A program made the position numbers and the translations under genes. DNA of 64,000 nt. Origin: Megascapheus bottae (Eukaryota > Chordata > Mammalia > Rodentia > Geomyidae). The DNA lies in NCBI GenBank assembly GCA_024803745.1, contig JANJXV010000013.1, positions 14,381,501 through 14,445,500 on the forward strand. Reading direction: 5' to 3'. The notes under the pieces are model-generated. The model was not told the DNA's origin, did not search any database, and was given only the letters and a program-made list of their open reading frames with translations. Positions 10,501 through 17,775 of the stretch are shown piece by piece (the stretch's first letter is position 1; each line of letters starts with the position of its first letter).

Positions 10501-13500
10501 AATCCAGTTCAGGCAAAATGTTAGTGAGTTCTCATCTCAGCCGACAAGCAAGGTGTGTTGAGATGTGTCTGTAATGCCAGCTATGCAGGAGGCTTAGCTA
10601 GTTAGGAGGATCCTGAAGTCAGGCCAGCCTAGGCAAAACAGAACCTTCAATCCTGCGGATGTAGCTCAATGACAGAACACCTTAGCATGTGCAAGGCCCT
10701 CAGTTTGGTGCCTGGCACTTCCTAAGAAAGTTTACCCCCTTTCAGCTTTTCATTTGCACTAGTGCGGTTTCCCCTGTGCAGTAGCTGTGTAGCTAGTGGT
10801 TAGCTTATTGAGTAGACTGGCTGTAGGTTGTGATGCCATCCTGCAGCCCAACCTAGGGAGTCCAAGGCTCTGAGGTGAGAGGTCCGTCCATGCAGTAGTG
10901 TCTCCTCCCCCCACACACACCTTTTTATTTATTTTTTTGCCAGTCCCGGGCTTGAGCTCAGGGCCTGAGCACTGTCCTTGAACTTTCTGAAGACTGGCGC
11001 TCTACATCTTGAGCCTCAGCACCATTTCTGGTTTTTTCTATATGTGTGGTACTGAGAAATCAAACCCAGGTCTTCGTGCATGCTAGGCAAGCACTCTACC
11101 ACTAGGCCAAACTCCTGGCCCCGTGTCTCCCCTTTTTGCCCCCACACAAGAGTATCATTTAGGCCAAGCTGGCCTCCAACTTTAGTGTGCTGTCTCACTC
11201 TTCCCCTAGGCTTTCCAAGCCCAGGGAGGTGAGAGCCAGCAGGAGGCCCAGCACCTCCAGGCCCAGCTGAAGGAGCTGCAAGCCCAGCTGAGCCAGAAGG
11301 AGCAGGCTGTGGAGCACTACAAGCTGCAGGTGAGGAGCCTGGCTAGCCGCCCCTCCCCCACCACACCTGCCCCCTGCCCCCTGCCCCTGAGGCTGTACCT
11401 TGCCCCACTCGCCCTGGCTGTCCACACAGATGGAGAAAGCCAAGACCCATTATGATGCCAAAAAGCAGCAGAACCAAGAGCTGCAGGAGCAGCTGCAGGA
11501 CCAGGAGCAGCTGCAGAAGGAGAACAAGGAGCTTCGGGCAGAAGCTGACCGCCTGGGCCGGGAGCTGCAGCAAGCAGGGCTCAAGACCAAGGAGGCTGAA
11601 CAGACCTGCCGCCACCTAACGGCCCAGGTGCGCAGCCTGGAGGCCCAGGTAAGCATTTGCCTGAAGACTTACCTCATCCTAGGGGACCGCTGCACCCTTC
11701 TCTGAGGCCATCCCTGCTCCTCGGCTTGCTTCACTCCCCCGTAGGTGGCCCACGCAGACCAGCAACTTCGAGACCTGGGGAAATTTCAGGTGGCAACTGA
11801 TGCCCTAAAGAGCCGTGAGCCACAGGCCAAGTCACAGCTGGACTTGAGTATCGACAGCCTGGATCTGAGCTACGAGGAGGGGACCCCACACCCCATCACC
11901 AGGTCAGAAGGCCCCTTCCACCTGAGTGCCTTTTGTGCAACTGGCTGGGGTCTAGGCAATGGGACAGGGAGATAAATGAGGTGCTGTATCTTGACCCTCT
12001 GAAAGTTCAGAGAGAACAAAGCTTAGAGAGAACAAAGCAAAAGTATTGCAGGGGTGAAGGCAGAAGGGGGGTGAGCCAGTGTGAGCAGAAGTGGGGAAGG
12101 GGCCTGGCTTCCTGCAGGTCCTGAGGATTGCAATTGAGCCCGGGGTTAGATTTGCATCTTGCATTTTTGATAACTAGTGTAGAAGTTAGTGCTGGAAACA
12201 GTGTTTGTTGTATTAAACTATGTTTACACTGTACTTAAGAAGCACTCAGAACAACTGTAACCACTCATTCTCCTCCAGCACCCCTGAAGGTGGATCCTCA
12301 GAGGAAAGTCCTCGTGCACACTTGCAGGGAGGGTGCTTCCATGTGGCCAGTGGGGACTGGGCTGCCGCTGCATTCATTTACTGTGCTTAGGTGATGCACA
12401 AGAGCAGACAGGGCCTTATTTGGGATCCACTGTTTGTGGCATGCTGTGGCATCCAGGGTCTCTAGCTGAAAGCATGTTCTCAGGTGTGGCCAATTCAGGC
12501 ATTGCTGGAGTAGAAGGGTTGGGAGGAGCCAGGGGAGTGGACTGAGAGGAGGGGTCTAGGTCCAGTGTTTTTCTTGGGACCGTTGAGGGCCATCTGCTTG
12601 TAGCAAATGTAGGAAATTGTCACTCCAGCACAAGAGGGCAGACAATCCTCAGAGCTGCACCCTAGCAGATTTCTTTTCCATAGCAAGCCACCATGTACCC
12701 AGCTAGATGGCACCAACATCCCTGGAGAGCCTGCCTCGCCTATCTCCCAGCGCCTACCCCCCAAGGTAGAATCCCTGGAGAGTCTCTACTTCACCCCCAT
12801 CCCTGCTCGGGGTCAGCCCCCCTTGGAGAGCAGCCTGGACTCCCTGGGGGACGTCTTCCCGGATTCGGGCCGTAAGACCCGCTCTGCTCGCCGGCGCACC
12901 ACGCAAATCATCAACATCACCATGACCAAGGTCAGGCTGTGGCACTGCAGGACTGTGACGCCCGCTTCTCACTGGGGCCACAGGAAGGAAAGCTGATCTC
13001 GGGAGGGGCAGGGGCTTGCTTAGAGTTGCTTCTCTATCCAGAGGGTGAGCTCAAGTTAGACTCACCTCCTCTGTGCAGGCCGAAGGGAGAGAAGCGCCTG
13101 AGGGTTGGGCTGCCAGGCTCTGGGCCTTGCTCCAGTCAGCTGGGGAGGAAGGCTGATCCCTTTGGTGCAGAAGGACCTCTGGTTGGGGTTTCCTTTGTTA
13201 TCAGGAGAAAGCTCAGGGATCTTAAGACAGTCCAGCTCCAGGACAGAGACGGCAAGACTGCCTGTGTTCTGGCTCTGGCCCAGCACCTCTTAGCTGATGT
13301 GGGATTTGGGGCTGCTCATTATACATTTTTTTTTTGGCTAGTCCTGGGGCGTGAACTCAGGTTCTGGGCACTGTCCTTGGACACTTTTTGCTTTTTTATG
13401 TATGTGGTACTGAGGAATCGAACCTGGGTCTTGTACATGCTAGGCAAGTACTCTACCATTAGGTCAAACTCCCGGCCCTTGTTACACTTTTTTACACCTT

Positions 13501-15939
13501 ACCTGACATGCGGCTGTGCTGTGGGTTCTGGGGGTGGGGAATGGGAAGAGACAGCTTTGCTTTGCAGTCAGGATCCCCTAGACTCCACCACAGTTTTTCT
13601 TTCTCTCTTCCAGAAATTAGATATGGAGGAACCAGACAGCGCCAACTCATCCTTCTACAGCACCCAGTCCGCCCCTACCTCCCAGGCCAACCTCCGCGCT
13701 GCCTCCTCCTCACAGTCACTAGCTCGCCTCGGCTCTCCTGATGATGGCAACTCGACCTTACTCAGCCTGCCTGGCTACCGGCCCACTACACGCAGCTCTG
13801 CTCGCCGATCTCAGGCTGGGGTATCCAGTGGGGCCCCACCAGGTGAGGTACCACAGGGGCTTATCATGCCCCAAATTGGACTGAAAGTAGATCCTAGTAT
13901 AGCAAAATGGCGGGGTTTTTTTTTTGTTGTTGTTTTCCCTTTTCTGTTCTTCCTTGATCTTGAGGTTTGAACCTGGGGCTATGCTCATTATTAAACAGGA
14001 GGTATTCCACCCATTAAGTCATGTTCCCCAATCCGTTTTGCTTTAGTCTTCAAATGGAATCTCACGTGAATCAGCCTGAACCATAGTCCTACTAGTTACA
14101 CCGCTGGTGTAGCTGGGATTTCACACACATATCACCATGCCTGGCTTGTTTTGTTGATATTTTTAACCTTTTCCCTGGGCTAGCCTGGAACTTCAAGCCT
14201 GAGTAACTAGGATTGCAGCATAAGCCACTGTGCCTAAGGAATGAACTTTCACAGATCTAAGGCCTCATACTTATCTTCCTGCATCAACAACCACCTGCTG
14301 TTTCTCACTGGAGTTGCAAGTCTTACCTGTGACATCAGCATGGCAGAACAGTCCCAGATAGGGCCTGAGATTCTCAGTGTAGGGGCACCTGTCTGGCTGC
14401 TTCATACTGCTTTCTCAGGAGGCGGTGGAGAGCTGAAAGGGACATTCCCTAGAGGCTCTTGCCCTTTGCACTGCAGGGGCTTCCCCAGTATCAGTTTCTG
14501 GTAGGTGTGGATGCCACACCTTGGCAGATAAGACAACATGCCTTTTCTGTGCAGTCTTCTGCTGTCCCCCATGCCCTATGCCAAGCCCCTTCCCAGGATG
14601 GGGGAGGGGAGCACTAGTGGCAGAGTGGGGGTAGCATGAGTGCCAATTAGATGACATGCTGATCATAGCTCACTGGCTCCATGTGGCCTGTCCTGCAGGA
14701 AGGAACAGCTTCTACATGGGCACATGTCAGGATGAGCCTGAACAGCTGGATGACTGGAACCGCATTGCAGAGCTGCAGCAGCGCAACCGTGTATGCCCCC
14801 CTCACTTGAAGACCTGCTACCCTCTGGAATCCAGGGTGAGCCCTGGGGCCATGGCAAGACTCCTATGCTGGCCCCCTTCCCCCATGATTTCTTATCTAAA
14901 TGCCACCCACTGGTGTCCCCTGACACTGGTGCTAGGAAAACAGGAAGGACCCAGTTGCTCTCTCTGGTGTGTGAGCAGTCCTGCTTGGTTCCCCTAACCT
15001 CAGCTCTCGCCCTCTGTAGCCGTCCCTGGGCTTGGCTACCATTACTGATGAGGAGATGAAGACCGGAGACCCCCGGGAGACCCTGCGCCGAGCCAGCATG
15101 CAGCCAGCCCAGATTGCCGAGGGTGCTGGCATCACCACCCGGCAGCAGCGCAAAAGAGTCTCCTCAGAAGCCCACCAGGGCCCTGGCACCCCTGAGGTGG
15201 GTGCTGCTAGCCTGTTTTGTTCTACACAGGCATGCCCCGGCATGTTCTATGGTCAGGCCCTGGCAAACAATTTATGGGGAGATGGCTTCCCAAGAGTTGT
15301 AAGGGACTGACCAGGTCTGCTCGTCTTCCTCAGTCTAAAAAGGCCACCAGCTGCTTCCCACGCCCCATGACTCCACGGGACCGGCATGAAGGGCGCAGAC
15401 AGAGCACTGCTGAGGCCCAGAAGAAAGCGGCTCCAGCCGTCTTGAAGCAGGTTAGACTGGGGCAAGCCTTGAAGTCTTGTTGGCTGAGCACAGGCCTTGC
15501 TGTGCTACTCTGCCAGGTGCTCTGACAGATGGCCCCTGCCCACAGGCTGACCGGCGCCAGTCCATGGCCTTCAGCATCCTCAACACACCTAAGAAGCTGG
15601 GGAGCAGTCTTTTGCGGCGAGGAGCCTCCAAGAAGGCCTCAGCCAAAGCCTCCCCCAACACCCGCAGTGGGACCCGCCGTTCTCCACGCATTGCCACCAC
15701 CACAGCCGGTGCGGCCATTGCTGCCAGCACTGCCACTCCTAGGGTCAAGGGCAAGGTGGGTACACTGCAGGGAGTGGGTGGGGGGAGCCCAAAGCAGGGC
15801 TGAGCTAAGCCACTGAAGGTTGGGGGTTACCGAGACATGTCCCTGCTGCTCTGCTGAAGAGGACCAAGGGCCTAGGCCTGGCCAGCAGCTGGAAGCTGGA
15901 ACACAGGATTGTCTCTGTCTCTTGCAGGCAAAGCACTAA
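1420..15939 (+). CDS. NUMA1: NuMA, nuclear mitotic apparatus protein 1 (3' 19 coding exons; 5' end outside window)
   Basis: NuMA is nuclear in interphase; in mitosis it binds LGN, dynein-dynactin and microtubules to focus spindle poles and position the spindle. Nineteen exons join in frame: 1420-1543, 2007-2164, 2427-2544, 2640-2757, 3015-3155, 5161-5283, 5411-8773, 9023-9064, 10119-10187, 11210-11329, 11430-11648, 11745-11902, 12684-12930, 13614-13842, 14699-14835, 15020-15196, 15334-15450, 15546-15755 and 15928-15939. They give 5,882 nt, that is 1,959 residues plus a split first codon, against 2,115 in human, so about 155 N-terminal residues (hook domain) lie to the left. All introns have GT-AG ends. 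Order: end of the N-terminal region, heptad coiled coil (to about 11.9 kb), Ser/Pro-rich tail, LGN-binding motif, basic nuclear-localisation and microtubule-binding region, terminal KAKH. The reading frame is intact, so the gene looks functional. Identity is nearly certain; individual splice sites were chosen by eye. Confidence 0.97.
2007..2164 (+). CDS. NUMA1: NUMA1 exon, start of coiled coil
   Basis: Encodes FLSGSPASPMGDILQ followed by the first heptads (MRRLKKQLADERNNRDE). Acceptor CCTTAG ends at 2006; donor GTGTGT at 2165. Confidence 0.93.
2427..2544 (+). CDS. NUMA1: NUMA1 exon, coiled coil
   Basis: Encodes AQIALMQQRIDRLALLSEKQ and onward. The acceptor follows a C-rich tract (2403-2414); donor GTACTT at 2545. 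Confidence 0.93.
2640..2757 (+). CDS. NUMA1: NUMA1 exon, coiled coil
   Basis: Encodes LTMRLHETLKQCQDLKSEKS and ends at DLSFK. Acceptor CCTGTAG ends at 2639; donor GTCAGG at 2758. Confidence 0.94.
3015..3155 (+). CDS. NUMA1: NUMA1 exon, coiled coil
   Basis: Encodes LREFASHLQQLQGALNELTE onward to LQDK. Donor GTAACC at 3156. The following 2-kb intron is mostly retroposons. Confidence 0.95.
3436..3600 (-). repeat. L1 3' end fragment
   Basis: Reverse complement of the same 3' UTR seen at 56500-56650 (TTGATACC, GGGTTACA landmarks). Confidence 0.7.
3611..3797 (-). repeat. Type A SINE
   Basis: T-rich start, GCCAGTCCTGGGC right-arm end, GAATCGAACCCGGG B box. Confidence 0.88.
3800..4000 (-). repeat. 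Type A SINE, divergent
   Basis: Abuts the preceding copy; its right arm carries the CTTCAGCTCAAGG variant usually seen in type B. Confidence 0.8.
4050..4136 (-). repeat. B1-like SINE fragment
   Basis: TGAGTGCTGGGATTGCACCA is the reverse complement of a 7SL/B1 start. Confidence 0.7.
4640..4836 (-). repeat. Type A SINE
   Basis: Preceded by a pyrimidine tract (4595-4646). Confidence 0.85.
4951..5134 (-). repeat. Type A SINE next to a NUMA1 splice acceptor
   Basis: Flanked by near-identical CACGTGAG/CACTTGAG. Ends 26 nt before the exon at 5161. Confidence 0.87.
5161..5283 (+). CDS. NUMA1: NUMA1 exon, coiled coil
   Basis: Encodes KCLEEKNEILQGKVSQLEER and ends KGEVLGDVLQ. Its acceptor (TTTACTCCCAG, ending 5160) lies 26 nt after the end of an inserted SINE. 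Confidence 0.95.
5411..8773 (+). CDS. NUMA1: NUMA1 giant coiled-coil exon (3,363 nt, 1,121 codons)
   Basis: One uninterrupted exon encodes most of the NuMA rod, starting LETLKQEAATLSANN and ending ERQKLTAQ. Composition is dominated by Gln, Glu, Leu, Lys, Arg and Ala with continuous heptads, as expected for a parallel dimeric coiled coil. A low-heptad, Gly/Ser/Pro-rich patch near 7440-7510 (QPSVGVAGGEGT) marks a probable break in the rod. The first residue is an in-frame TTG inside the protein, not a start. Compared with human (from memory), seven residues are missing at about 6727/6728. Very GC-rich and purine-biased, so many spurious antisense reading frames overlap it. Confidence 0.97.
9023..9064 (+). 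CDS. NUMA1: NUMA1 42-nt cassette exon
   Basis: Encodes VEQLEALQREQSKQ, 14 residues (exactly two heptads). Human NuMA isoform 2 lacks 14 residues at this position, so this is very likely the alternatively skipped exon; skipping keeps both reading frame and heptad register. Confidence 0.92.
9065..10118 (+). other. NUMA1: NUMA1 intron
   Basis: About 1 kb of GC-rich sequence with no young retroposon recognised; contains the ZNF143-type motif at 9652. Confidence 0.6.
9652..9670 (+). promoter_or_regulatory. ZNF143/STAF-type motif in a NUMA1 intron
   Basis: CTACAACTCCCAGAATGCC matches the long ZNF143 consensus (ACTACAAYTCCCAGNATGC) at all core positions. Binding is untested. Confidence 0.55.
10119..10187 (+). 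CDS. NUMA1: NUMA1 exon, coiled coil
   Basis: Encodes MEELSKKLAEYDQASKVQQQ plus KLK; 69 nt. Acceptor CCCCACCAG ends 10118; donor GTAGGA at 10188. Confidence 0.94.
10314..10730 (+). repeat. Old B1-like and ID-like SINE fragments
   Basis: TGCCTGGAATCCCAGCACTC begins a B1-like unit near 10340. A second B1-like unit is near 10550-10640, and an ID-like unit (GATGTAGCTCAATGACAG) at about 10657-10722. Confidence 0.7.
10922..11121 (-). repeat. Type A SINE
   Basis: In the intron before the exon at 11210; ends CTCCTGGCCCC. Confidence 0.88.
11210..11329 (+). CDS. NUMA1: NUMA1 exon, coiled coil
   Basis: Encodes AFQAQGGESQQEAQHLQAQL onward to EHYKLQ. Acceptor CCCCTAG ends 11209; donor GTGAGG at 11330. 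Confidence 0.94.
11430..11648 (+). CDS. NUMA1: NUMA1 exon, coiled coil
   Basis: Encodes MEKAKTHYDAKKQQNQELQE onward to VRSLEAQ. Acceptor CCACACAG ends 11429; donor GTAAGC at 11649. Confidence 0.95.
11745..11902 (+). CDS. NUMA1: NUMA1 exon, end of coiled coil
   Basis: Encodes VAHADQQLRDLGKFQVATDA, the end of the rod, then LDLSIDSLDLSYEEGTPHPI. Donor GTCAGA at 11903. Confidence 0.95.
12684..12930 (+). CDS. NUMA1: NUMA1 exon, tail with degenerate tankyrase-binding motif
   Basis: Begins SKPPCTQLDGTNIPGEPA and ends TTQIINITMTK. In human the corresponding start carries the tankyrase-binding hexapeptide RTQPDG; here it reads CTQLDG, changed at positions 1 and 4. The rest (VESLESLYFTPIPA, SLDSLGDVF, RKTRSARRRTTQIINITM) closely matches human. 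Acceptor CCATAG ends 12683; donor GTCAGG at 12931. Confidence 0.94.
13326..13480 (-). repeat. Type A SINE with internal deletion
   Basis: The middle of the right arm is missing, joining CTTGGACACTTTTTGC directly to the left arm. Confidence 0.85.
13614..13842 (+). CDS. NUMA1: NUMA1 exon, Ser-rich tail
   Basis: Encodes KLDMEEPDSANSSFYST, then the Ser-rich LSLPGYRPTTRSSARRSQAG and SSGAPP. Acceptor TCTTCCAG ends 13613; donor GTGAGG at 13843. Confidence 0.95.
13910..14240 (-). repeat. Old B1/ID composite SINE
   Basis: TGTAGCTGGGATTTCACACA and GAACCTGGGGC landmarks in reverse orientation; heavily diverged. Confidence 0.5.
14699..14835 (+). CDS. NUMA1: NUMA1 exon, LGN-binding motif
   Basis: Encodes RNSFYMGTCQDEPEQLDDW and NRIAELQQRNRVCPPHLK, ending YPLESR. 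This is the segment that in the family binds the TPR domain of LGN (GPSM2) to recruit NuMA to the cell cortex. It appears unchanged from human. Confidence 0.96.
15020..15196 (+). CDS. NUMA1: NUMA1 exon, Aurora-type site and start of basic NLS
   Basis: Encodes PSLGLATITDEEMKTGD, then RRASMQPAQIAEG (matching the human Aurora A site around Ser1969) and the basic cluster TTRQQRKRVS of the nuclear localisation signal, ending GTPE. Confidence 0.95.
15334..15450 (+). CDS. NUMA1: NUMA1 exon, CDK1-type site
   Basis: Encodes SKKATSCFPRPMTPRDRHEG; the TPRD motif matches the CDK1 site (human Thr2055) that controls cortical release of NuMA in mitosis. Donor GTTAGA at 15451. Confidence 0.95.
15546..15755 (+). 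CDS. NUMA1: NUMA1 exon, basic C-terminal region
   Basis: Encodes ADRRQSMAFSILNTPKKLGS, then Lys/Arg-rich RSGTRRSPRIATTT, ending RVKGK. Basic and low complexity, as expected for the microtubule and chromatin contact region. Confidence 0.95.
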
Positions 15940-16597
15940 GGAGCCAGTAGCAGTGCGTGGCCCTGCATCCCCAGTGCTGGCCTCACCCGGTTGATTCTCT
16001 TCTACTGTCCCTCTCAGTGCCTTCTCTCAGCTCCCAGGCCGGTGGTGGCCAAACCCCCAGAGACAGTGATGCCTGCTTGCACCCTGGCCTGATACCTGGA
16101 CCTTTACTGGGGCCTTCTCTAGGCACCTTCTTAGAGCTGGCCCTGGCGGCTTGTCACGGGGACAGTGTGAGGGCCTGCTCTTCATCTTCGCCTCCTGATT
16201 CTTTTCTTGGAGCAGTCACTTCATTAACTTGACTTGAGGCTGTAATCTGTGAAACTAGCCAGTCCTTCTCAGCCTCTGCATCTAGAAGGGACCATTGGAG
16301 AAGCTGCTCCAGATGGCTGGGCCCACAGGAGGCTCTTGAAGCCCAGGACTGGGCATTACCGATAGGAACTTGTGCCCCACTGCTCTATCCAAGGGCACAT
16401 CTGGAGGATGCCCTTTTTTTCTTTTCCAGGAAAGATGGGCCCCGGGGTTGGAGCAGCCCTTCAATAGTAGCTCATGCCCCCATCTAACCCAGACTTGCAC
16501 TGGGGTAGGATTGGAATGAGGGGAAGGTTTTTAAGAGTCGGGGTGGATCTTTTCTAAATGTTATTACTTGTAAATAAAGTCTATTTTTCTCCCTTGA
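15928..16597 (+). other. NUMA1: NUMA1 last exon: final codons and 3' UTR
   Basis: GCA AAG CAC TAA (15928-15939) gives the terminal AKH and the stop. The 3' UTR runs about 650 nt to a canonical AATAAA at 16573-16578. The cleavage site is estimated 15-20 nt later. Confidence 0.88.
16573..16578 (+). promoter_or_regulatory. NUMA1: NUMA1 polyadenylation signal AATAAA
   Basis: Canonical hexamer 634 nt after the stop, followed by a T-rich stretch (CTATTTTTCTCCC). Confidence 0.85.
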
Positions 16598-16759
16598 CCT
16601 TGGTCAGTCAGTATGGGAAGAGGGGAAAGCAAGGCTCGTTGAGTCTGCTTTTGCCGCCAGAGTCCTGCCCGCTCTTCATCTCTGGTTGTCCTGTGAGGAA
16701 ACATTTAGGACTTGACTCTAGGTACACACACACAGTTTAGGGCTTAAACAGTCTAGGCA

Positions 16760-17145
16760 TTGACCCTTAGCTTTCTTGCTCTAGGTTGGCTTTCTACTAC
16801 TTGAGCCACAGCTCCCCTTCTGGCTTTCTGGTATTTGAAGTATGAGTTTCACAGACTTTTTTCTACCTGAGCTGGCTTCGAACCACAATCATCTGATCTT
16901 GGTAGCTACGGTTACAGGTGCTGCTGGCATCTGTCGAGTTTCTCTCCCTCCCCACCCCCTGGCAGCAGGGGCCTTGAACTCAGGGCCTGGTTATTGACCT
17001 TAATTAAGCTTTTGTGCTCAAAGCTAGTACACTTGAGCCACAACCTCCACTTCTGGCTCTTCGGTGAGTAATTGGACTTCCCTGCCTGGGCTAACTTCAT
17101 GCCAATTCTCAGATCTGAGCCTCCTGAGTAGGATTACTGGCGCTC
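16760..17145 (-). repeat. Two diverged type B SINEs in tandem
   Basis: Reverse type B landmarks (ACTTGAGCCACA, GTAATTGGACTTCCCTGCC) occur in two units, about 16760-16930 and 16945-17145, between NUMA1 and IL18BP. Confidence 0.75.
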
Positions 17146-17706
17146 CATTTCCTCTTTAAGGGACATGTTCCTTTTGTGAGTCATGTTTTGTATTTGGCTT
17201 CTAGGAGGCAGTCTCTCTTTCATTCTCCCTCTTAGGGCAGGCAAAGTTCCTGTGAGCAGACTGGGACCTGATTACTGAGCAGAGGTCAGGACATTTCATT
17301 GAAGTTACCCGTGCCAGCTCACTGTGCCCTGCTGGGAATGACAAGGGCACAGCCATGAGTCAGATGCAGTTCTTCCTTGCAATAGTACATTGGGGGAGCT
17401 GGGAGAGAGAAGAAAATAGATACAGCAGAAAATCTACAAAGAATGTGGCCAGAGCTGTTTGATGTCACTGAAGAGGGCATTTCCGTCAGGCTTCAGGGTT
17501 CACATGCTGGGATGGTGACAGGGGAACACATAGCAGTAATAGGGAAGCAAGCTAGCAGCAAGGGGCTGCCAGGGCCCTTGGGTCCTAGGCGAGGGTGTTG
17601 GCAGATCTTGGAGGTTCCTTAGCAGGAGAGCAGCAGCATGGCAAGGAGGACATGAGAAAAGTGAATGGGCTAAGTAGAGTGAGAAGCTTCGCCCTCCAGG
17701 CTCTGC
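17146..17706. other. NUMA1-IL18BP tail-to-tail interval
   Basis: Probably IL18BP 3' UTR. I see no repeat and no canonical minus-strand polyadenylation hexamer. Confidence 0.45.
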
Positions 17707-17775
17707 TCAGGCTGGGCTGTTGCTGACCCTGTGCTGGCTGTTGGCCCTGTTGATGTGGGCAGCTGAGGCCCTGGC
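17707..17775 (-). CDS. IL18BP: IL18BP last coding exon (divergent tail)
   Basis: Acceptor CTCCATCCATAG ends 17776. Encodes ARASAAHINRANSQHRV plus SNSPA and TGA at 17709-17707. Phase and length fit the human last exon, but sequence similarity is weak, so the acceptor choice is an inference. Confidence 0.65.
   Translation of the reverse strand, partial: ARASAAHINRANSQHRVSNSPA

Noticed and set aside
12939..13970. 343-codon open frame spanning an intron
   Set aside because: It runs through NUMA1 intron and a reverse SINE and only coincides with the real exon at 13614-13842.
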